Source: Blastococcus sp.
Lineage (GTDB): Bacteria > Actinomycetota > Actinomycetes > Mycobacteriales > Geodermatophilaceae
Assembly: GCA_025465355.1 (NCBI GenBank)
Contig: JAODNN010000094.1
Location: forward strand, 1 to 64,000
Reading direction: 5' to 3'
DNA length: 64,000 bases
Both the position numbers and the translations under genes were made by a program. Below, piece by piece: positions 1-9,733 of this stretch (position 1 is its first letter; each line of letters starts with the position of its first letter). The notes beneath the pieces are model-generated. The model saw nothing but the letters and a program-made list of their open reading frames with translations. It did no database searches and was not told the DNA's origin.

Positions 1-672
1 GGACTCGGGCTGCGCGCGGTGCGGAGTCAGGAAGAAGTTCGCCAGCCAGCCGGTCAGGGTGCCGAAGATGCCGACGCCGACCACGATGATGCCGACTCCC
101 AGCGCCCGGCCGGGGGTGCCAACCGGATAGGTGTCGCCGTAACCGACGGTCGACATCGTCACGATCGTGTACCACAGCGCGTCCGAGGCGGTGGTGATGT
201 TCGCGTCGGTCTGGGTGTACTCCAGGCGGAGCATCCCCAGACTGCCGAACTGCAGCACGAGGACACCGACGAGCAGCAGCGTGAACAGGGCACTGCCGGC
301 CCGGTCGGAGGCAAGGCGGCGGACGATGGTGGCGGCTCCGTAGCGGCGCAGCAGCCGAATCACCCGGACGAGCCGGAACACGCGCAGGATCTTGATCTGC
401 GGAAACGGCAGGCTGGCGAGCAGGTCCGCCCAGCCGAACTGGCGCAGAAAGTAGCCCCAGCGCGACGGCGCTCGGTAAAGCCGGGCGCCGAAATCAGCCA
501 GGAAAACGATGCTGAGCAGTAGGTCCACTGTGCGGACGACCGTCTGAGTGGCGGGGTCCCGCAGCACCAGTACCAGCACGAGGTTGACCAACGACAGGAT
601 CGACAGCGCCCCGATGAAGATCTCGTATCCGGTGTTCCCCAACTCGCGGTCGGCCGCGGTGGTGTCGGTCAT
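1..672 (-). CDS. Voltage-sensor-type potassium channel, C-terminus cut by window edge
   Basis: The reading frame from the ATG at 672 stays open to base 1, giving 224 residues without a stop, so the gene continues outside the window. It has hydrophobic segments near residues 17-36, 45-60, 125-143 and 185-215. An S4-like helix with a basic residue about every third position lies at about 93-110. The K+ selectivity filter TVGYGD is at residues 175-180, just before the last membrane helix. This is the plan of a six-TM voltage-gated-like K+ channel, passing potassium across the plasma membrane. Real voltage gating is an inference from the S4 arginines. The gene stands alone here; 260 bases separate it from the next gene, which diverges from it. 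Confidence 0.9.
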   Translation of the reverse strand, partial: MTDTTAADRELGNTGYEIFIGALSILSLVNLVLVLVLRDPATQTVVRTVDLLLSIVFLADFGARLYRAPSRWGYFLRQFGWADLLASLPFPQIKILRVFRLVRVIRLLRRYGAATIVRRLASDRAGSALFTLLLVGVLVLQFGSLGMLRLEYTQTDANITTASDALWYTIVTMSTVGYGDTYPVGTPGRALGVGIIVVGVGIFGTLTGWLANFFLTPHRAQPES

Positions 673-932
673 CCCAATCCCTCCTCGGGGCGACACCAGT
701 GGGCCGGTGGCGCCGTTGACCCACCGAGGGCGGCTGGTCGACCCGACGTGAGAGCAACGGCGTCGACACGCGTGACCCGCGCAGCTGCACCCCCGGCAAC
801 GCAGATAGTCCTCCGCGCCCACGACCGATCGTCCCGCGCAGCCGCGCCGGGTCGGCGGAGACGCGGGCCGTTGTTGACCGGTTGCTCTGCCTCCGCCCAG
901 ACTTGGCGGTCGTCCTATGCGAGGAGCCTGCT

Positions 933-1226
933 ATGAGCCACGTTCGCATCGGCGTTTACGCCCTGACCAGCGGGACAGCCCGGGAGGTGGGGGACCAGGC
1001 TCGGGAGGGCATGCTGAGCTTGTTCCGGGCCCAGCCGGGGTTCCAGGCCTACGGGCTGGCCGAGACCCAGGAGGGCAAGCTGGTGTCGATGAGCCTGTGG
1101 GACTCCGGCGAACAGGCTCAGCGAGCCAACGAGCTGGCGGCCTCCTGGGTCAAGGAGAACATCGCGGACCGGATCCGGCTCGAGAGCGCTCAGGTCGGAG
1201 ATTTCATGTTCTACGAGAGTGCGTGA
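933..1226 (+). CDS. Small ABM-like (dimeric alpha/beta barrel) protein
   Basis: A 97-residue protein. The ATG at 933 is preceded by GAGGAG with good spacing, which is why it is preferred over an upstream in-frame ATG at 882. The pattern (beta strand, a helix around REGMLSLFRAQPGF, strands containing LVSMSLWDS, C-terminal strand ending in FMFYESA) fits the antibiotic-biosynthesis-monooxygenase fold, a ferredoxin-like domain that works as a dimer in heme degradation, quinone oxidation or as an orphan stress domain. No substrate can be assigned. A second small protein of the same apparent fold lies at 1837-2112, so this corner carries two. Fold call is moderate; function unknown. Confidence 0.6.
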   Translation: MSHVRIGVYALTSGTAREVGDQAREGMLSLFRAQPGFQAYGLAETQEGKLVSMSLWDSGEQAQRANELAASWVKENIADRIRLESAQVGDFMFYESA

Positions 1227-1311
1227 CCGCCAGTAGCTTCGCGGGTCCAGGATGGGCCCAGCCAGGCCATAGGCGAGACCGGTGGCACTCTTGCTGCCCC
1301 TGCTGCCGTAC

Positions 1312-1728
1312 TCAGGCCCTGCTGAGCAACACGAACAGCCAGATGCCCGAACCTGCGATCACCACCAGCGGAAGCAGTGCCACGAGCACCCAGGGCCACC
1401 TGCGTGCGCGTGCGGATCGGCCCTGCGTCGCCGCAACCGCCACCGGCCGACCGTGTGGACCCTGACCATGACCGAACTCGAGGGTCTTCTCACGGAGCAC
1501 CCCCGGGGCAGGTCTGAGCTCGTCGGTCGGCTCGTCGGCGGGCACGTCCGCCCGCGCCGGCGGGGCTGAAGCAGTGGAGGGCGAGGAGGGCACTGGCCGC
1601 GCCGCGTAGGACGACGGCTCCGGCCGGACGGCCACGTGCGGACTCCCCGGCACCGGCGGCAGCCGGATGTCGCGGGTGGGGTCCTCGGACCCTTGGGCAC
1701 GCGGCTCCTGCGGGGCTCCACCGGCCAT
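1312..1728 (-). CDS. Proline-rich protein with one C-terminal membrane helix
   Basis: A 138-residue protein. The ATG at 1728 has GGAGGAG just upstream. The N-terminal ~100 residues are rich in Pro, Ala, Arg and Glu with no recognisable domain and are probably disordered. The C-terminus has a basic patch (RSARARRW) followed by one strongly hydrophobic helix (about residues 112-135). This suggests a tail-anchored, single-pass protein with a cytoplasmic N-terminus. I do not recognise a family. Its frame is the same as that of the upstream gene at 1837-2112, separated from it by one TAG codon and an otherwise open stretch; see the findings. Confidence 0.6.
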   Translation of the reverse strand: MAGGAPQEPRAQGSEDPTRDIRLPPVPGSPHVAVRPEPSSYAARPVPSSPSTASAPPARADVPADEPTDELRPAPGVLREKTLEFGHGQGPHGRPVAVAATQGRSARARRWPWVLVALLPLVVIAGSGIWLFVLLSRA

Positions 1729-1836
1729 GACAGCTCCTCCCCGACGCCCGGGACACCTCCGCCGGCGGCGGAAGCGGGACGTCGCAGGTGTTCCCACCAG
1801 CGCCCGCACTACGCATGCCGGCCTCAGGACCCTGAA

Positions 1837-2112
1837 CTACTCCGTCACGTAGACGCCGGGCTCGTCGAGCGCGAACACCCACACAGGGGCGCCGGTGATC
1901 TTGACCTCGGCGGCGGAGAGGGCTCGGCGATAGGAGCCGACGCCGTCCCAGCGGGTGACCAGCGCCCATAGCGAGGGATCGTCGGCCGAACGGCCGAGTT
2001 CGCCGTCCATGAACCCGGGGCGAGCACCGAGCGCCGCGAGCAATGCCGGCACAGCGGCCGAGAGTGCCTCGCCGTCCTCACCGGCTGCCCGTAGCCGCGT
2101 CACCGCGAACAC
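1837..2112 (-). CDS. Second small ABM-like protein, TAG stop
   Basis: A 91-residue protein starting at a GTG at 2112 behind GGAGGTGG. The upstream extension of the frame lies over the divergent zur promoter region and looks non-coding. It shows a short N-terminal strand (FAVTRL), a helix, the segment ARPGFMDGELGR typical of ABM-domain strand 2, and a central strand containing SLWALVTRW. This fits the dimeric alpha/beta-barrel fold. Function unknown. The stop is TAG, one of only four in the window. It diverges from zur, starting 66 bases away from it, so the two may share a regulatory region. Confidence 0.6.
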   Translation of the reverse strand: MFAVTRLRAAGEDGEALSAAVPALLAALGARPGFMDGELGRSADDPSLWALVTRWDGVGSYRRALSAAEVKITGAPVWVFALDEPGVYVTE

Positions 2113-2177
2113 CCGCCACCTCCGTCGTCCGACCTGAGACAGCAGACGTTGCCATGCCCGCCTGTCACCATTGCTGC

Positions 2178-2600
2178 ATGGCTCGCACCACCCGACAGCG
2201 CGCAGCCGTCCGGGACGTCTTCCGGGACCTGGAGGGCTTCCACAGCGCGCAGGAAGTGCATGCGCGGCTGCGCGAGGCCGGCGACCCGGTGGGCCTCTCG
2301 ACGGTCTACCGGGCCGTGCAGTCACTGGCCGACGACGGCGAGCTGGACTCCATCCGCACCGACACCGGCGAGGCGCTCTACCGGCGATGCAGCCCTCGGC
2401 ACCACCACCACCTGGTCTGCCGGGTGTGCGGGCTGACCGTGGAGGTGGCCGGCCCGACCGTCGAGCGGTGGGCCGACCGGGTAGCCGACGAGCACGGCTT
2501 CGCCGACGTCAGCCACACCCTGGAGATCGTCGGGACCTGCTCCGCCTGCCGCGGCACGGCCCGCGCGCAGGCCGCGCCCTCGGGGCGCACGACCGCCTGA
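2178..2600 (+). CDS. zur: Zinc uptake regulator (Fur family)
   Basis: A 140-residue Fur-family repressor. An N-terminal winged helix (residues ~1-75; STVYRAVQSL is the recognition helix region) is followed by the metal-binding dimerisation domain with a His run before CRVC and a second pair CSAC near residue 122. These form the structural zinc site CxxC...CxxC. The position next to uppS and recO is the same as that of zur (furB, Rv2359) in M. tuberculosis, which supports Zur rather than Fur or PerR. It would repress zinc-uptake genes when zinc is plentiful. Unlike in mycobacteria, no ArsR-family smtB partner lies next to it. Confidence 0.85.
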   Translation: MARTTRQRAAVRDVFRDLEGFHSAQEVHARLREAGDPVGLSTVYRAVQSLADDGELDSIRTDTGEALYRRCSPRHHHHLVCRVCGLTVEVAGPTVERWADRVADEHGFADVSHTLEIVGTCSACRGTARAQAAPSGRTTA

Positions 2601-2613
2601 GCTGAATCCGGGT
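2601..2613. other. 13-base convergent gap between zur and uppS with a small palindrome over both stops
   Basis: The end of zur and the end of uppS are only 13 bases apart. The sequence CTGAA-TCCGG-TTCAG-like across 2599-2618 is an inverted repeat that contains both TGA stop codons. It could act as a tiny bidirectional terminator, but the stem is only 5-6 bp and no T-run follows. Confidence 0.35.
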
Positions 2614-3378
2614 TCAGGCGCTGCCGAACCGGCGCTGCCGCGAGGCGTACTCCTCGCACGCGGCCCAGAGGTGCCGGCGGTCGAAGTCCGGCCACAGCGT
2701 GTCCAGGAAGACGAACTCCGCGTAGGCGGACTGCCAGAGCAGGAAATTGCTGGTCCGGTGCTCCCCCGAGCTACGGACGAACAGGTCGACGTCGGGCATG
2801 TCCGGCTCGTCGAGGAAGCGGGCGACGGTCGATTCGTCCACCTTGTCCGGGTTCAGCCGCCCGGCGGCGGCCTCCCGGGCGATGGCGGCTGCGGCGTCTG
2901 CGATCTCGGCGCGGCCGCCGTAGTTCACGCACATGGTCAGGGTGAGGACGTCGTTGTCGCGGGTGAGCTCCTCGGCGATCTCGAGCTCCTTGATCACGCT
3001 GCGCCACAGCCGCGGACGGCGACCCGCCCAGCGCACCCGCACGCCGAGCTCGTGCATCTCGTCGCGGCGGCGTCGGATGACGTCCCGGTTGAAGCCCATG
3101 AGGAAGCGGACCTCCTCGGGGCTGCGCCGCCAGTTCTCGGTGGAGAACGCGTAAGCACTGATCGCCTTGACGCCCAGCTCGATGGCGCCCTCGACGCAGT
3201 CGAACAGCGAGGCCTCCCCCGCCTCGTGTCCGGCCGTGCGCGGCAGCCCCCGCTGCTTGGCCCACCGCCCATTGCCGTCCATGACGATCGCCACGTGGCC
3301 GGGCACCTTGTCCGCCGGGATCTGCGGAGGCCGGGCGCCCGACGGGTGCGGGTTCGGCGCCTTGACCTCCCGCCTCAC
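2614..3378 (-). CDS. uppS: Polyprenyl diphosphate synthase (cis-prenyltransferase)
   Basis: 254 residues, the family's usual length. It carries the cis-prenyltransferase signature MDGNGRWA (around residue 34, catalytic Asp), an FSTENW-type motif and the C-terminal [15 protein letters not shown] block that binds IPP. It condenses IPP units onto an allylic diphosphate to make the C50/C55 lipid carrier for peptidoglycan and arabinogalactan-like polymers. It corresponds to Rv2361c by position and motifs. It is the last gene of the leftward era-recO-uppS cluster. The third motif residue pattern RxSGExRxSNF is fully preserved, so the enzyme should be active. Confidence 0.95.
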   Translation of the reverse strand: MRREVKAPNPHPSGARPPQIPADKVPGHVAIVMDGNGRWAKQRGLPRTAGHEAGEASLFDCVEGAIELGVKAISAYAFSTENWRRSPEEVRFLMGFNRDVIRRRRDEMHELGVRVRWAGRRPRLWRSVIKELEIAEELTRDNDVLTLTMCVNYGGRAEIADAAAAIAREAAAGRLNPDKVDESTVARFLDEPDMPDVDLFVRSSGEHRTSNFLLWQSAYAEFVFLDTLWPDFDRRHLWAACEEYASRQRRFGSA

Positions 3379-3406
3379 TGAGCGCCCACCGTCCCAGGGA
3401 TGCCCG

Positions 3407-4153
3407 TCACGAGCGCTCGACCAGGGCCAGCGACCGGAGCCCGCGCTCCAGGTGCCACTGCAGCAGCGCCGCGACCAGGCCGCTGCCCTCCCGCCGGTTG
3501 ATGCCCTGGCTGGCCTCGGCCCGGTCCCAGTCCCCGGACAGCAGTGCTTCCAGCAGCTCGATGGTCACCGGGTTCGGCATCGCCGAGCCGGTCGGGCGGC
3601 ACGCCGGGCAGACCGAACCGCCGGCCGGCACGGAGAAGTGCCGGTGCGGCCCCGGTTCGGCGCAACGCGCGCAGTCCGACAGCGCGGGTTCCCAGCCGGC
3701 CACCGACATGGCGCGCAGCAGGAACGCGTCCAGCACCAGCCCGGACGGATGCGTCTGCTCGGCCAGCGACCGCAGGGCACCGATGACCAGCAGGAACAGC
3801 CGCAGCGACGGCTCCTTCTCCTCGGCGGTGAGCCGGTCGGCGGTCTCGAGCACCGCGGTGCCCGCCGTGTAGGCCGGATAGTCGGCGGCGACGGCCTGTC
3901 CGTAGGACCGGATCGACTCCGCCTGGTTCACGATGTCGAGGTTGCGGCCGGTATAGAGCTGTAGGTCGACGTGGCTGAACGGCTCGAGCCGGGCGCCGAA
4001 CTTGCTCTTCGTGCGGCGCACGCCCTTGGCCACGGCGCGGACCTTGCCGTTCCGCCGGGTGAGGACGGTGATGATGCGATCGGCCTCCCCGAGCTTCTGG
4101 GTGCGCAGGACCACACCCTCGTCCCGGTAGAGCGCCTTCGGTGTGCCGCTCAT
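3407..4153 (-). CDS. recO: DNA repair protein RecO
   Basis: 248 residues starting at ATG 4153; an upstream in-frame start at 4195 lies inside era and is less likely. An N-terminal OB fold (residues ~1-80; begins [16 protein letters not shown]) is followed by a helical domain and a zinc module with CARC and CPAC pairs. RecO loads RecA onto SSB-coated single strands together with RecR and RecF. The start codon overlaps the era stop by one base (TGATG), so translation is probably coupled. Gene order era-recO-uppS is the usual actinobacterial one. Confidence 0.93.
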   Translation of the reverse strand: MSGTPKALYRDEGVVLRTQKLGEADRIITVLTRRNGKVRAVAKGVRRTKSKFGARLEPFSHVDLQLYTGRNLDIVNQAESIRSYGQAVAADYPAYTAGTAVLETADRLTAEEKEPSLRLFLLVIGALRSLAEQTHPSGLVLDAFLLRAMSVAGWEPALSDCARCAEPGPHRHFSVPAGGSVCPACRPTGSAMPNPVTIELLEALLSGDWDRAEASQGINRREGSGLVAALLQWHLERGLRSLALVERS

Positions 4154-5070
4154 CAGTAGCCCAGCCGGTTGAGTTTCTTCGGGTCGTCCTGCCACTCACC
4201 CAGCACGGTGACGTGCAGGGCCAGGTGCACCCGGGCGCCGAGCAAGGCCTCCATGCCGGCCCGCGCCTCGCTGCCGATCGCCTTGATGATCTGCCCACCC
4301 GAGCCCAGCAGCATCGGCTTCTGGCTGGCCCGCTCGACGTGCAGCAGCGCGTGCACCTCGACCAGTTCGCCGTCCACCCGCTTCGGGTCGGGCCGGCGGA
4401 CGATCTCCTCGATGGTGACCGCCAGGGAGTGCGGCACCTCCTGTCGCACCTTCTCCAGCGCCGCCTCACGGATCAGCTCGGCGATCTGGCGTTCGGTGTC
4501 CTCGTCGGTGGTCTGCTCCTCCGGGTAGAGGGGCGGCCCTTCCGGCAGCAGGCCGATCAGCAGGTCGGACAGCAGCTCCACCTGGTCACCGCTCACCGCG
4601 CTCACCGGCACCACCTCGGCGGCCTCGACCAGCTGGCTCGCCGCCATCAGCTGCTCGGCGACCTGCTTCTTGGAGGCCACGTCGGTCTTGGTGACGACGA
4701 CGACCACGGGCGCCTTCACCTCGCGCAACTGGCGGGCGATGAACTTGTCGCCGGTGCCGACGGGCTGATCGGCCGGCACGCAGAAGACGATCACGTCGAC
4801 ATCGGAAAGCGTGTCCCGGACGACGTCGTTGAGCCGCTGGCCGAGCAGGCTCTTCGGCTTGTGCAGGCCGGGAGTGTCGACCAGCACCAGCTGCCCCGCC
4901 GGCCGGTGCACGACCCCGCGGATGGCGTGCCGCGTGGTCTGCGGGCGGTTGCTGACGATCCCGACCTTCTCGCCGACCAGCGCGTTGGTCAGCGTGGTCT
5001 TCCCGGCGTTGGGGCGGCCCACCAGCGCGACGAAGCCGCTGCGATGCGGCGCCTGCTGCGGTGTGGTCAC
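4153..5070 (-). CDS. era: GTPase Era, 30S ribosome biogenesis
   Basis: 305 residues. P-loop GRPNAGKTT (near residue 18), switch region with RPQTTRH, G3 DTPGLHKP, and a G4 motif that reads TKTD instead of the usual NKxD. A C-terminal KH domain (from about residue 225, [11 protein letters not shown]) binds the 3' end of 16S rRNA. Era assists maturation of the small ribosomal subunit. It is followed at once by recO (one-base overlap). The G4 variation is seen in other actinobacterial Era proteins as far as I recall and need not impair GTP binding. Confidence 0.96.
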   Translation of the reverse strand: MTTPQQAPHRSGFVALVGRPNAGKTTLTNALVGEKVGIVSNRPQTTRHAIRGVVHRPAGQLVLVDTPGLHKPKSLLGQRLNDVVRDTLSDVDVIVFCVPADQPVGTGDKFIARQLREVKAPVVVVVTKTDVASKKQVAEQLMAASQLVEAAEVVPVSAVSGDQVELLSDLLIGLLPEGPPLYPEEQTTDEDTERQIAELIREAALEKVRQEVPHSLAVTIEEIVRRPDPKRVDGELVEVHALLHVERASQKPMLLGSGGQIIKAIGSEARAGMEALLGARVHLALHVTVLGEWQDDPKKLNRLGY

Positions 5071-5159
5071 AGGCCCAGTGTCCCATCGGGTGACGACGAC
5101 CTTCGCCGCACCGGGCCGGAAGCGCGAGCAGACTCCCGCTCGCCTCCCGGAAGGGGGAC

Positions 5160-5492
5160 TCAGACGGTGCTGCGCAGGGCCCCGTCAGGGCCGGCGAGGT
5201 GCACCGGTGCGGACGGCGTGAGGTCGCGGACCGCGGCCAGCCCCTCCTGCTCCACCGCGTCGGCGGCGGACACGATCGCGGCTGCCTCGAGGCCCTCGAC
5301 CCCGCTGGAGACCGCAGCGGCGACGGCAGCCTGCAGGGCGGACAGCTTCAGCGACGGCAGCGAGACGGTGGCCGCGAGATAGGTGCGACCGTCGGTGTCA
5401 CGCACGGCGGCACCCTCCGGGGCCCCGGTGCGTCCACGGGCGGAGCGGGCGAGGGTGAGGAGCTTCGCGTCTTCAGGCTGCAGGTCCGGCAC
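5160..5492 (-). CDS. Cytidine-deaminase-like protein lacking the zinc site
   Basis: 110 residues, somewhat shorter than a true cytidine deaminase (about 130). The N-terminus (PEDAKLLTLARSAR) and the middle (strand-helix with LPSLKLSALQAAVAAAVSSG) follow the deaminase fold. However, the zinc-binding HAE or CAE triplet and the PCxxC motif are absent: residues SLKLSALQAA stand where the first motif should be. The protein sits between era and the CNNM-like gene, where mycobacteria have the comparable small gene Rv2365c, so it is conserved in place although catalytically unlikely. A role in ribosome maturation together with era and ybeY is possible but only suggested by context. Confidence 0.7.
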   Translation of the reverse strand: MPDLQPEDAKLLTLARSARGRTGAPEGAAVRDTDGRTYLAATVSLPSLKLSALQAAVAAAVSSGVEGLEAAAIVSAADAVEQEGLAAVRDLTPSAPVHLAGPDGALRSTV

Positions 5493-5498
5493 GGGACG

Positions 5499-6863
5499 TC
5501 AGCCTTCCACGGGCGCGGGTTCCTCGTTGCGGGTGCCCCCCGACGGCCGGCCCGAGCCGGATGGGTACTCCTTCTCGCCGTCCGGGTCCGGCTCCGATAC
5601 CCGGCACACCAGCAGTGTGTCGATGCGGTTGCGCCGTCCCCCGGTGCTCTCGGCGACCAGCTCGAGGCCGCCGACCCTCGCCGTCGCGCCCTCGATCGGG
5701 ACCCGGCCCAGGGCACGGGCCAGGAGACCACCGACGGTCTCGACATCGTCGTCCTCCGGCAGTTCGACGCCGAAGAGCTCGGCGAGGTCCTCGACCGGCA
5801 GCCGCGCGGTGACCCGCATCGCGCCGTCCGGCAGCTCCTCGACCGGCGGACGCTGGAAGGCGTCGTGCTCGTCGGCGATCTCGCCGACGATCTCCTCGAG
5901 GATGTCCTCGATGGTCACCAGGCCCGCGAACCCGCCGTATTCGTCGACGACGATCGCGATGTGGATCCGCTGGGCCTGCATGTCCTTGAGCAGCTCGTCG
6001 ACCGGCTTGGACTCCGGCACGAACGTCGGCGGCCGCATGAGCTCCTCCACCCGGGGCCCGTTCCGGGCCTCGGAGGTGTTCTGCGACCGGCGGACGAGGT
6101 CCTTGAGGTAGACCACGCCCACGACGTCGTCAACGTTCTCGCCGATGACCGGCAGCCGGCTGAAGCCGCTGCGGAGCGCGAGGGCGAGCGCCTGACGCAC
6201 CGTCTTGTGGCGCTCGATCCAGACGACGTCGGTCCGCGGCACCATCACCTCGCGCGCGATGGTGTCCCCCAGCTCGAACACCGAATGGATCATGTTCCGC
6301 TCGCCCGACTCGACGACGCCGCGCTCCTCGGCCATGTCGACCAGCTCGCGCAGCTCCACCTCGGTGGAGAACGGCCCGTCGCGGAATCCGCGGCCCGGGG
6401 TGAGCGCGTTCCCGACCAGGATCAGCAGCGTCGCCACGGGCCCGAGCACCCGCCCGAGCAGCCGCATCAGGCCTGCCGTGGCAAGCGCGACGCCGTAGGC
6501 GTGCTGGCGGCCGAGGGTGCGCGGCCCGACCCCCACGAGGACGTAACTGACCACGATCATGACGCCGGCGGCGGTGAGGACCGTCTGCCAGCCGTCGCCC
6601 CACAGGCCGTACAGGACCACCGTGAAGAGCACCGCGGCGAGCGTCTCGCAGACGATCCGCAGCAGGAGCAGCAGTGCGACGTGCCGTGCCCTTTCGGCGA
6701 CGACCTCCTCCAGCCCGGCGGCGCGCTTGACGCCCTCGCGGCGCATCTCCTCGACACGCGCCTTGGAGACCCGCTGGAGGGCGGCGTCCATGGCGGCGAA
6801 CAGGCCGGCCAGGGGCACCAGGCAGATGGCGATCACCAGCAGGGTGATCGCGCTCGCGGTCAT
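5499..6863 (-). CDS. CNNM/CorC-type membrane protein with CBS domains (hemolysin family)
   Basis: 454 residues. The N-terminal DUF21 membrane domain has hydrophobic segments at about residues 5-25, 60-80, 90-110 and 130-150. Two CBS domains follow (about 205-330; the segments REVMVPRTDV and HIAIVVDEYGG are typical). A C-terminal CorC/HlyC transporter-associated domain ends near residue 425. Members are linked to magnesium or cobalt homeostasis; the name hemolysin is historical. Followed 6 bases later by the deaminase-like gene and preceded by ybeY at 28 bases, so it is part of the leftward operon, as Rv2366c in mycobacteria. Confidence 0.9.
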   Translation of the reverse strand: MTASAITLLVIAICLVPLAGLFAAMDAALQRVSKARVEEMRREGVKRAAGLEEVVAERARHVALLLLLRIVCETLAAVLFTVVLYGLWGDGWQTVLTAAGVMIVVSYVLVGVGPRTLGRQHAYGVALATAGLMRLLGRVLGPVATLLILVGNALTPGRGFRDGPFSTEVELRELVDMAEERGVVESGERNMIHSVFELGDTIAREVMVPRTDVVWIERHKTVRQALALALRSGFSRLPVIGENVDDVVGVVYLKDLVRRSQNTSEARNGPRVEELMRPPTFVPESKPVDELLKDMQAQRIHIAIVVDEYGGFAGLVTIEDILEEIVGEIADEHDAFQRPPVEELPDGAMRVTARLPVEDLAELFGVELPEDDDVETVGGLLARALGRVPIEGATARVGGLELVAESTGGRRNRIDTLLVCRVSEPDPDGEKEYPSGSGRPSGGTRNEEPAPVEG

Positions 6864-6891
6864 CGGTCGCCGCTCATCGGCAGCAGACTCA

Positions 6892-7392
6892 TCAGGCTCG
6901 GGGCTCCCGCGCGGCCGGCGCGCCGGTCACCGGCTCCCGGGGCGCGGAGCGCCAGCCCTCGATGAGCTTCTGCTGGAGACCGAACATCTCCTTCTCCTCG
7001 TCGGGCTCCATGTGGTCGTACCCGAGGAGGTGCAGCACGCCATGGGTGGCCAGCAGCACCAGTTCGTCGTCCATGGAATGCCCGGCCGCCCGGGCCTGGC
7101 GGACGGCGACGGCCGGGCAGAGGACGACGTCGCCGAGCAGAGCGGGGCCGGGCTCGGGATCGTCGGGCCGGGCGGTGTCGAGCTCGTCCATCGGGAAGGC
7201 CAGGACGTCGGTCGGGCCCTTCTCCCCCATCCACCGCTGGTGCAGGCTGCTCATGTAGTCGACGTCGACGCACAGCACCGACAGCTCGGCCATGGGGCTG
7301 ACCTGCAGCTCGGCCAGAACGAACCGGCAGATGCCGGCCAGCTCCGCTTCGTCAACGGCGATCTCGGACTCGTTGGCCACCTCGACGGGCAC
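6892..7392 (-). CDS. ybeY: Endoribonuclease YbeY, rRNA maturation
   Basis: 166 residues. The catalytic zinc motif [11 protein letters not shown] (three histidines) lies at about residues 117-127, in the family's usual C-terminal position. YbeY acts in 16S rRNA 3'-end processing and late 70S quality control. It lies 5 bases downstream of phoH; the pair ybeY-phoH followed by cnnM and era is a common arrangement. The start at 7392 (GTG) gives the usual N-terminus with EVANES. Confidence 0.94.
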   Translation of the reverse strand: MPVEVANESEIAVDEAELAGICRFVLAELQVSPMAELSVLCVDVDYMSSLHQRWMGEKGPTDVLAFPMDELDTARPDDPEPGPALLGDVVLCPAVAVRQARAAGHSMDDELVLLATHGVLHLLGYDHMEPDEEKEMFGLQQKLIEGWRSAPREPVTGAPAAREPRA

Positions 7393-7397
7393 GCCGG

Positions 7398-8540
<1,143 letters not shown>

Positions 8541-8631
8541 GAACCCTCGACCCTGCCTTCCTAGGACGGAACTAGAGGACTGTCCGAGTCTACCCGCGCA
8601 GGAGGGAGGGAATCCCGGTTCGCTCGTCAGC

Positions 8632-9453
8632 TCACCTCCCTGAATAGGTCGCCTTTCCGGGGCCGTCGGTGAGGAACGAGGCCACGGCCCTGCGCAGATC
8701 GTCGGTGCCGAACAGCGCGCCGGAGATTTCCGGCAGCACGGCGTCGGCGGCGCGGGCACCCTCACGGACGGCGGTGGCGACGAGTTTCTTGGTCGCCGCG
8801 TGGGCCACCGTCGGGCCGGCCGCGACGCGGTGCGCGTACTCCCTGGCCGCCTCGGCAAACCCCTCGTCGGGCAGCACCCGGTTGACGACGTTCCAACGCT
8901 CGAGGACGGCGGCCGGATAGCGCTCGCCGGTGAAGATCAGCTCTTTCGCGCGGGCGGGACCGGCCCGCTCGGCGAGCCGCTGCGGACCGCCCATCGACGG
9001 GGTGAGTCCGACGACGATCTCGACCAGCCCGAAGGATGACTTCTCGGCAGCCAGGAGGATGTCGCAGGCCAGTGCCAGCTCGAAAGCCGCGGTCAGTGTC
9101 AGCCCGTGCGCGGCGAAGACCGTCGGCACCGGGAGGTCCTCGAGCGTCTGCGCGACCCTGAGCAGGCGAGTCCAGAGATCCGCGCCGCGGCGCATCGGCT
9201 CCGGTCCCTCGGCGATGTCGTGGAAGAACGACACGTCGACCCCACCCGAGACCACCTTCCCGCGCGCCTCGACCAGCACCGCCCTGGCCCGCCCGGGGTG
9301 CGCCGGGTCGGTCAGCGCGACCAGTTCGGCCGCCGCGTTCTCCAGCGCGTTGAACACCGGCACGTCGAAGAGGTTCAGCGGAGGGTTGTCGAAAACGACG
9401 ACGGCGACGTCACCGTCCCGCTCGATCCGGACGGGCGCATCCATCGTGGTCAT
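8632..9453 (-). CDS. Enoyl-CoA hydratase/isomerase family protein
   Basis: 273 residues of the crotonase fold. The oxyanion-hole segment KVVSGGVDVSFF and the block FELALACD...LVEIVVGLTPSMGG keep both glutamates that correspond to Glu144 and Glu164 of rat enoyl-CoA hydratase, so hydratase activity is plausible. The substrate cannot be read from the sequence. It lies upstream of phoH on the same strand with a 91-base gap and may be a separate unit. Not part of the conserved mycobacterial order. Confidence 0.85.
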   Translation of the reverse strand: MTTMDAPVRIERDGDVAVVVFDNPPLNLFDVPVFNALENAAAELVALTDPAHPGRARAVLVEARGKVVSGGVDVSFFHDIAEGPEPMRRGADLWTRLLRVAQTLEDLPVPTVFAAHGLTLTAAFELALACDILLAAEKSSFGLVEIVVGLTPSMGGPQRLAERAGPARAKELIFTGERYPAAVLERWNVVNRVLPDEGFAEAAREYAHRVAAGPTVAHAATKKLVATAVREGARAADAVLPEISGALFGTDDLRRAVASFLTDGPGKATYSGR

Positions 9454-9733
9454 GCCCCGATCCTCACACTGCCCGCCCGGAAGCCTGGCGGCGGTCGCCG
9501 ATCAGGCGGCTGGTGACCACCCCCACGGCCTCGCGCGAGCCGCAGGTCGCGCGTCGTGGACAGCTCACCCCGGAACGGATCGGGCCCAGCCGCTCGAGGA
9601 CGTCTTCGTTCACCCGGGCTCCGTTGCGGGCCGCCGTCCGCGGGGTAGTCCTCCGCCCTGTCGACGAGCTGGTCGACGAACGCAGTGACCGCGCCGGCGT
9701 GCCCGCCGGCGCGGCAGGCTCTGGAGGTACTCG
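9454..9733. other. 280-base gap upstream of the gluconate permease
   Basis: No supported gene. Short open frames exist on both strands but have no start signal or recognisable product. The last bases (GGAGG five to six bases before the ATG at 9734) are the ribosome binding site of the permease. No operator or promoter could be assigned with confidence. Confidence 0.5.
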
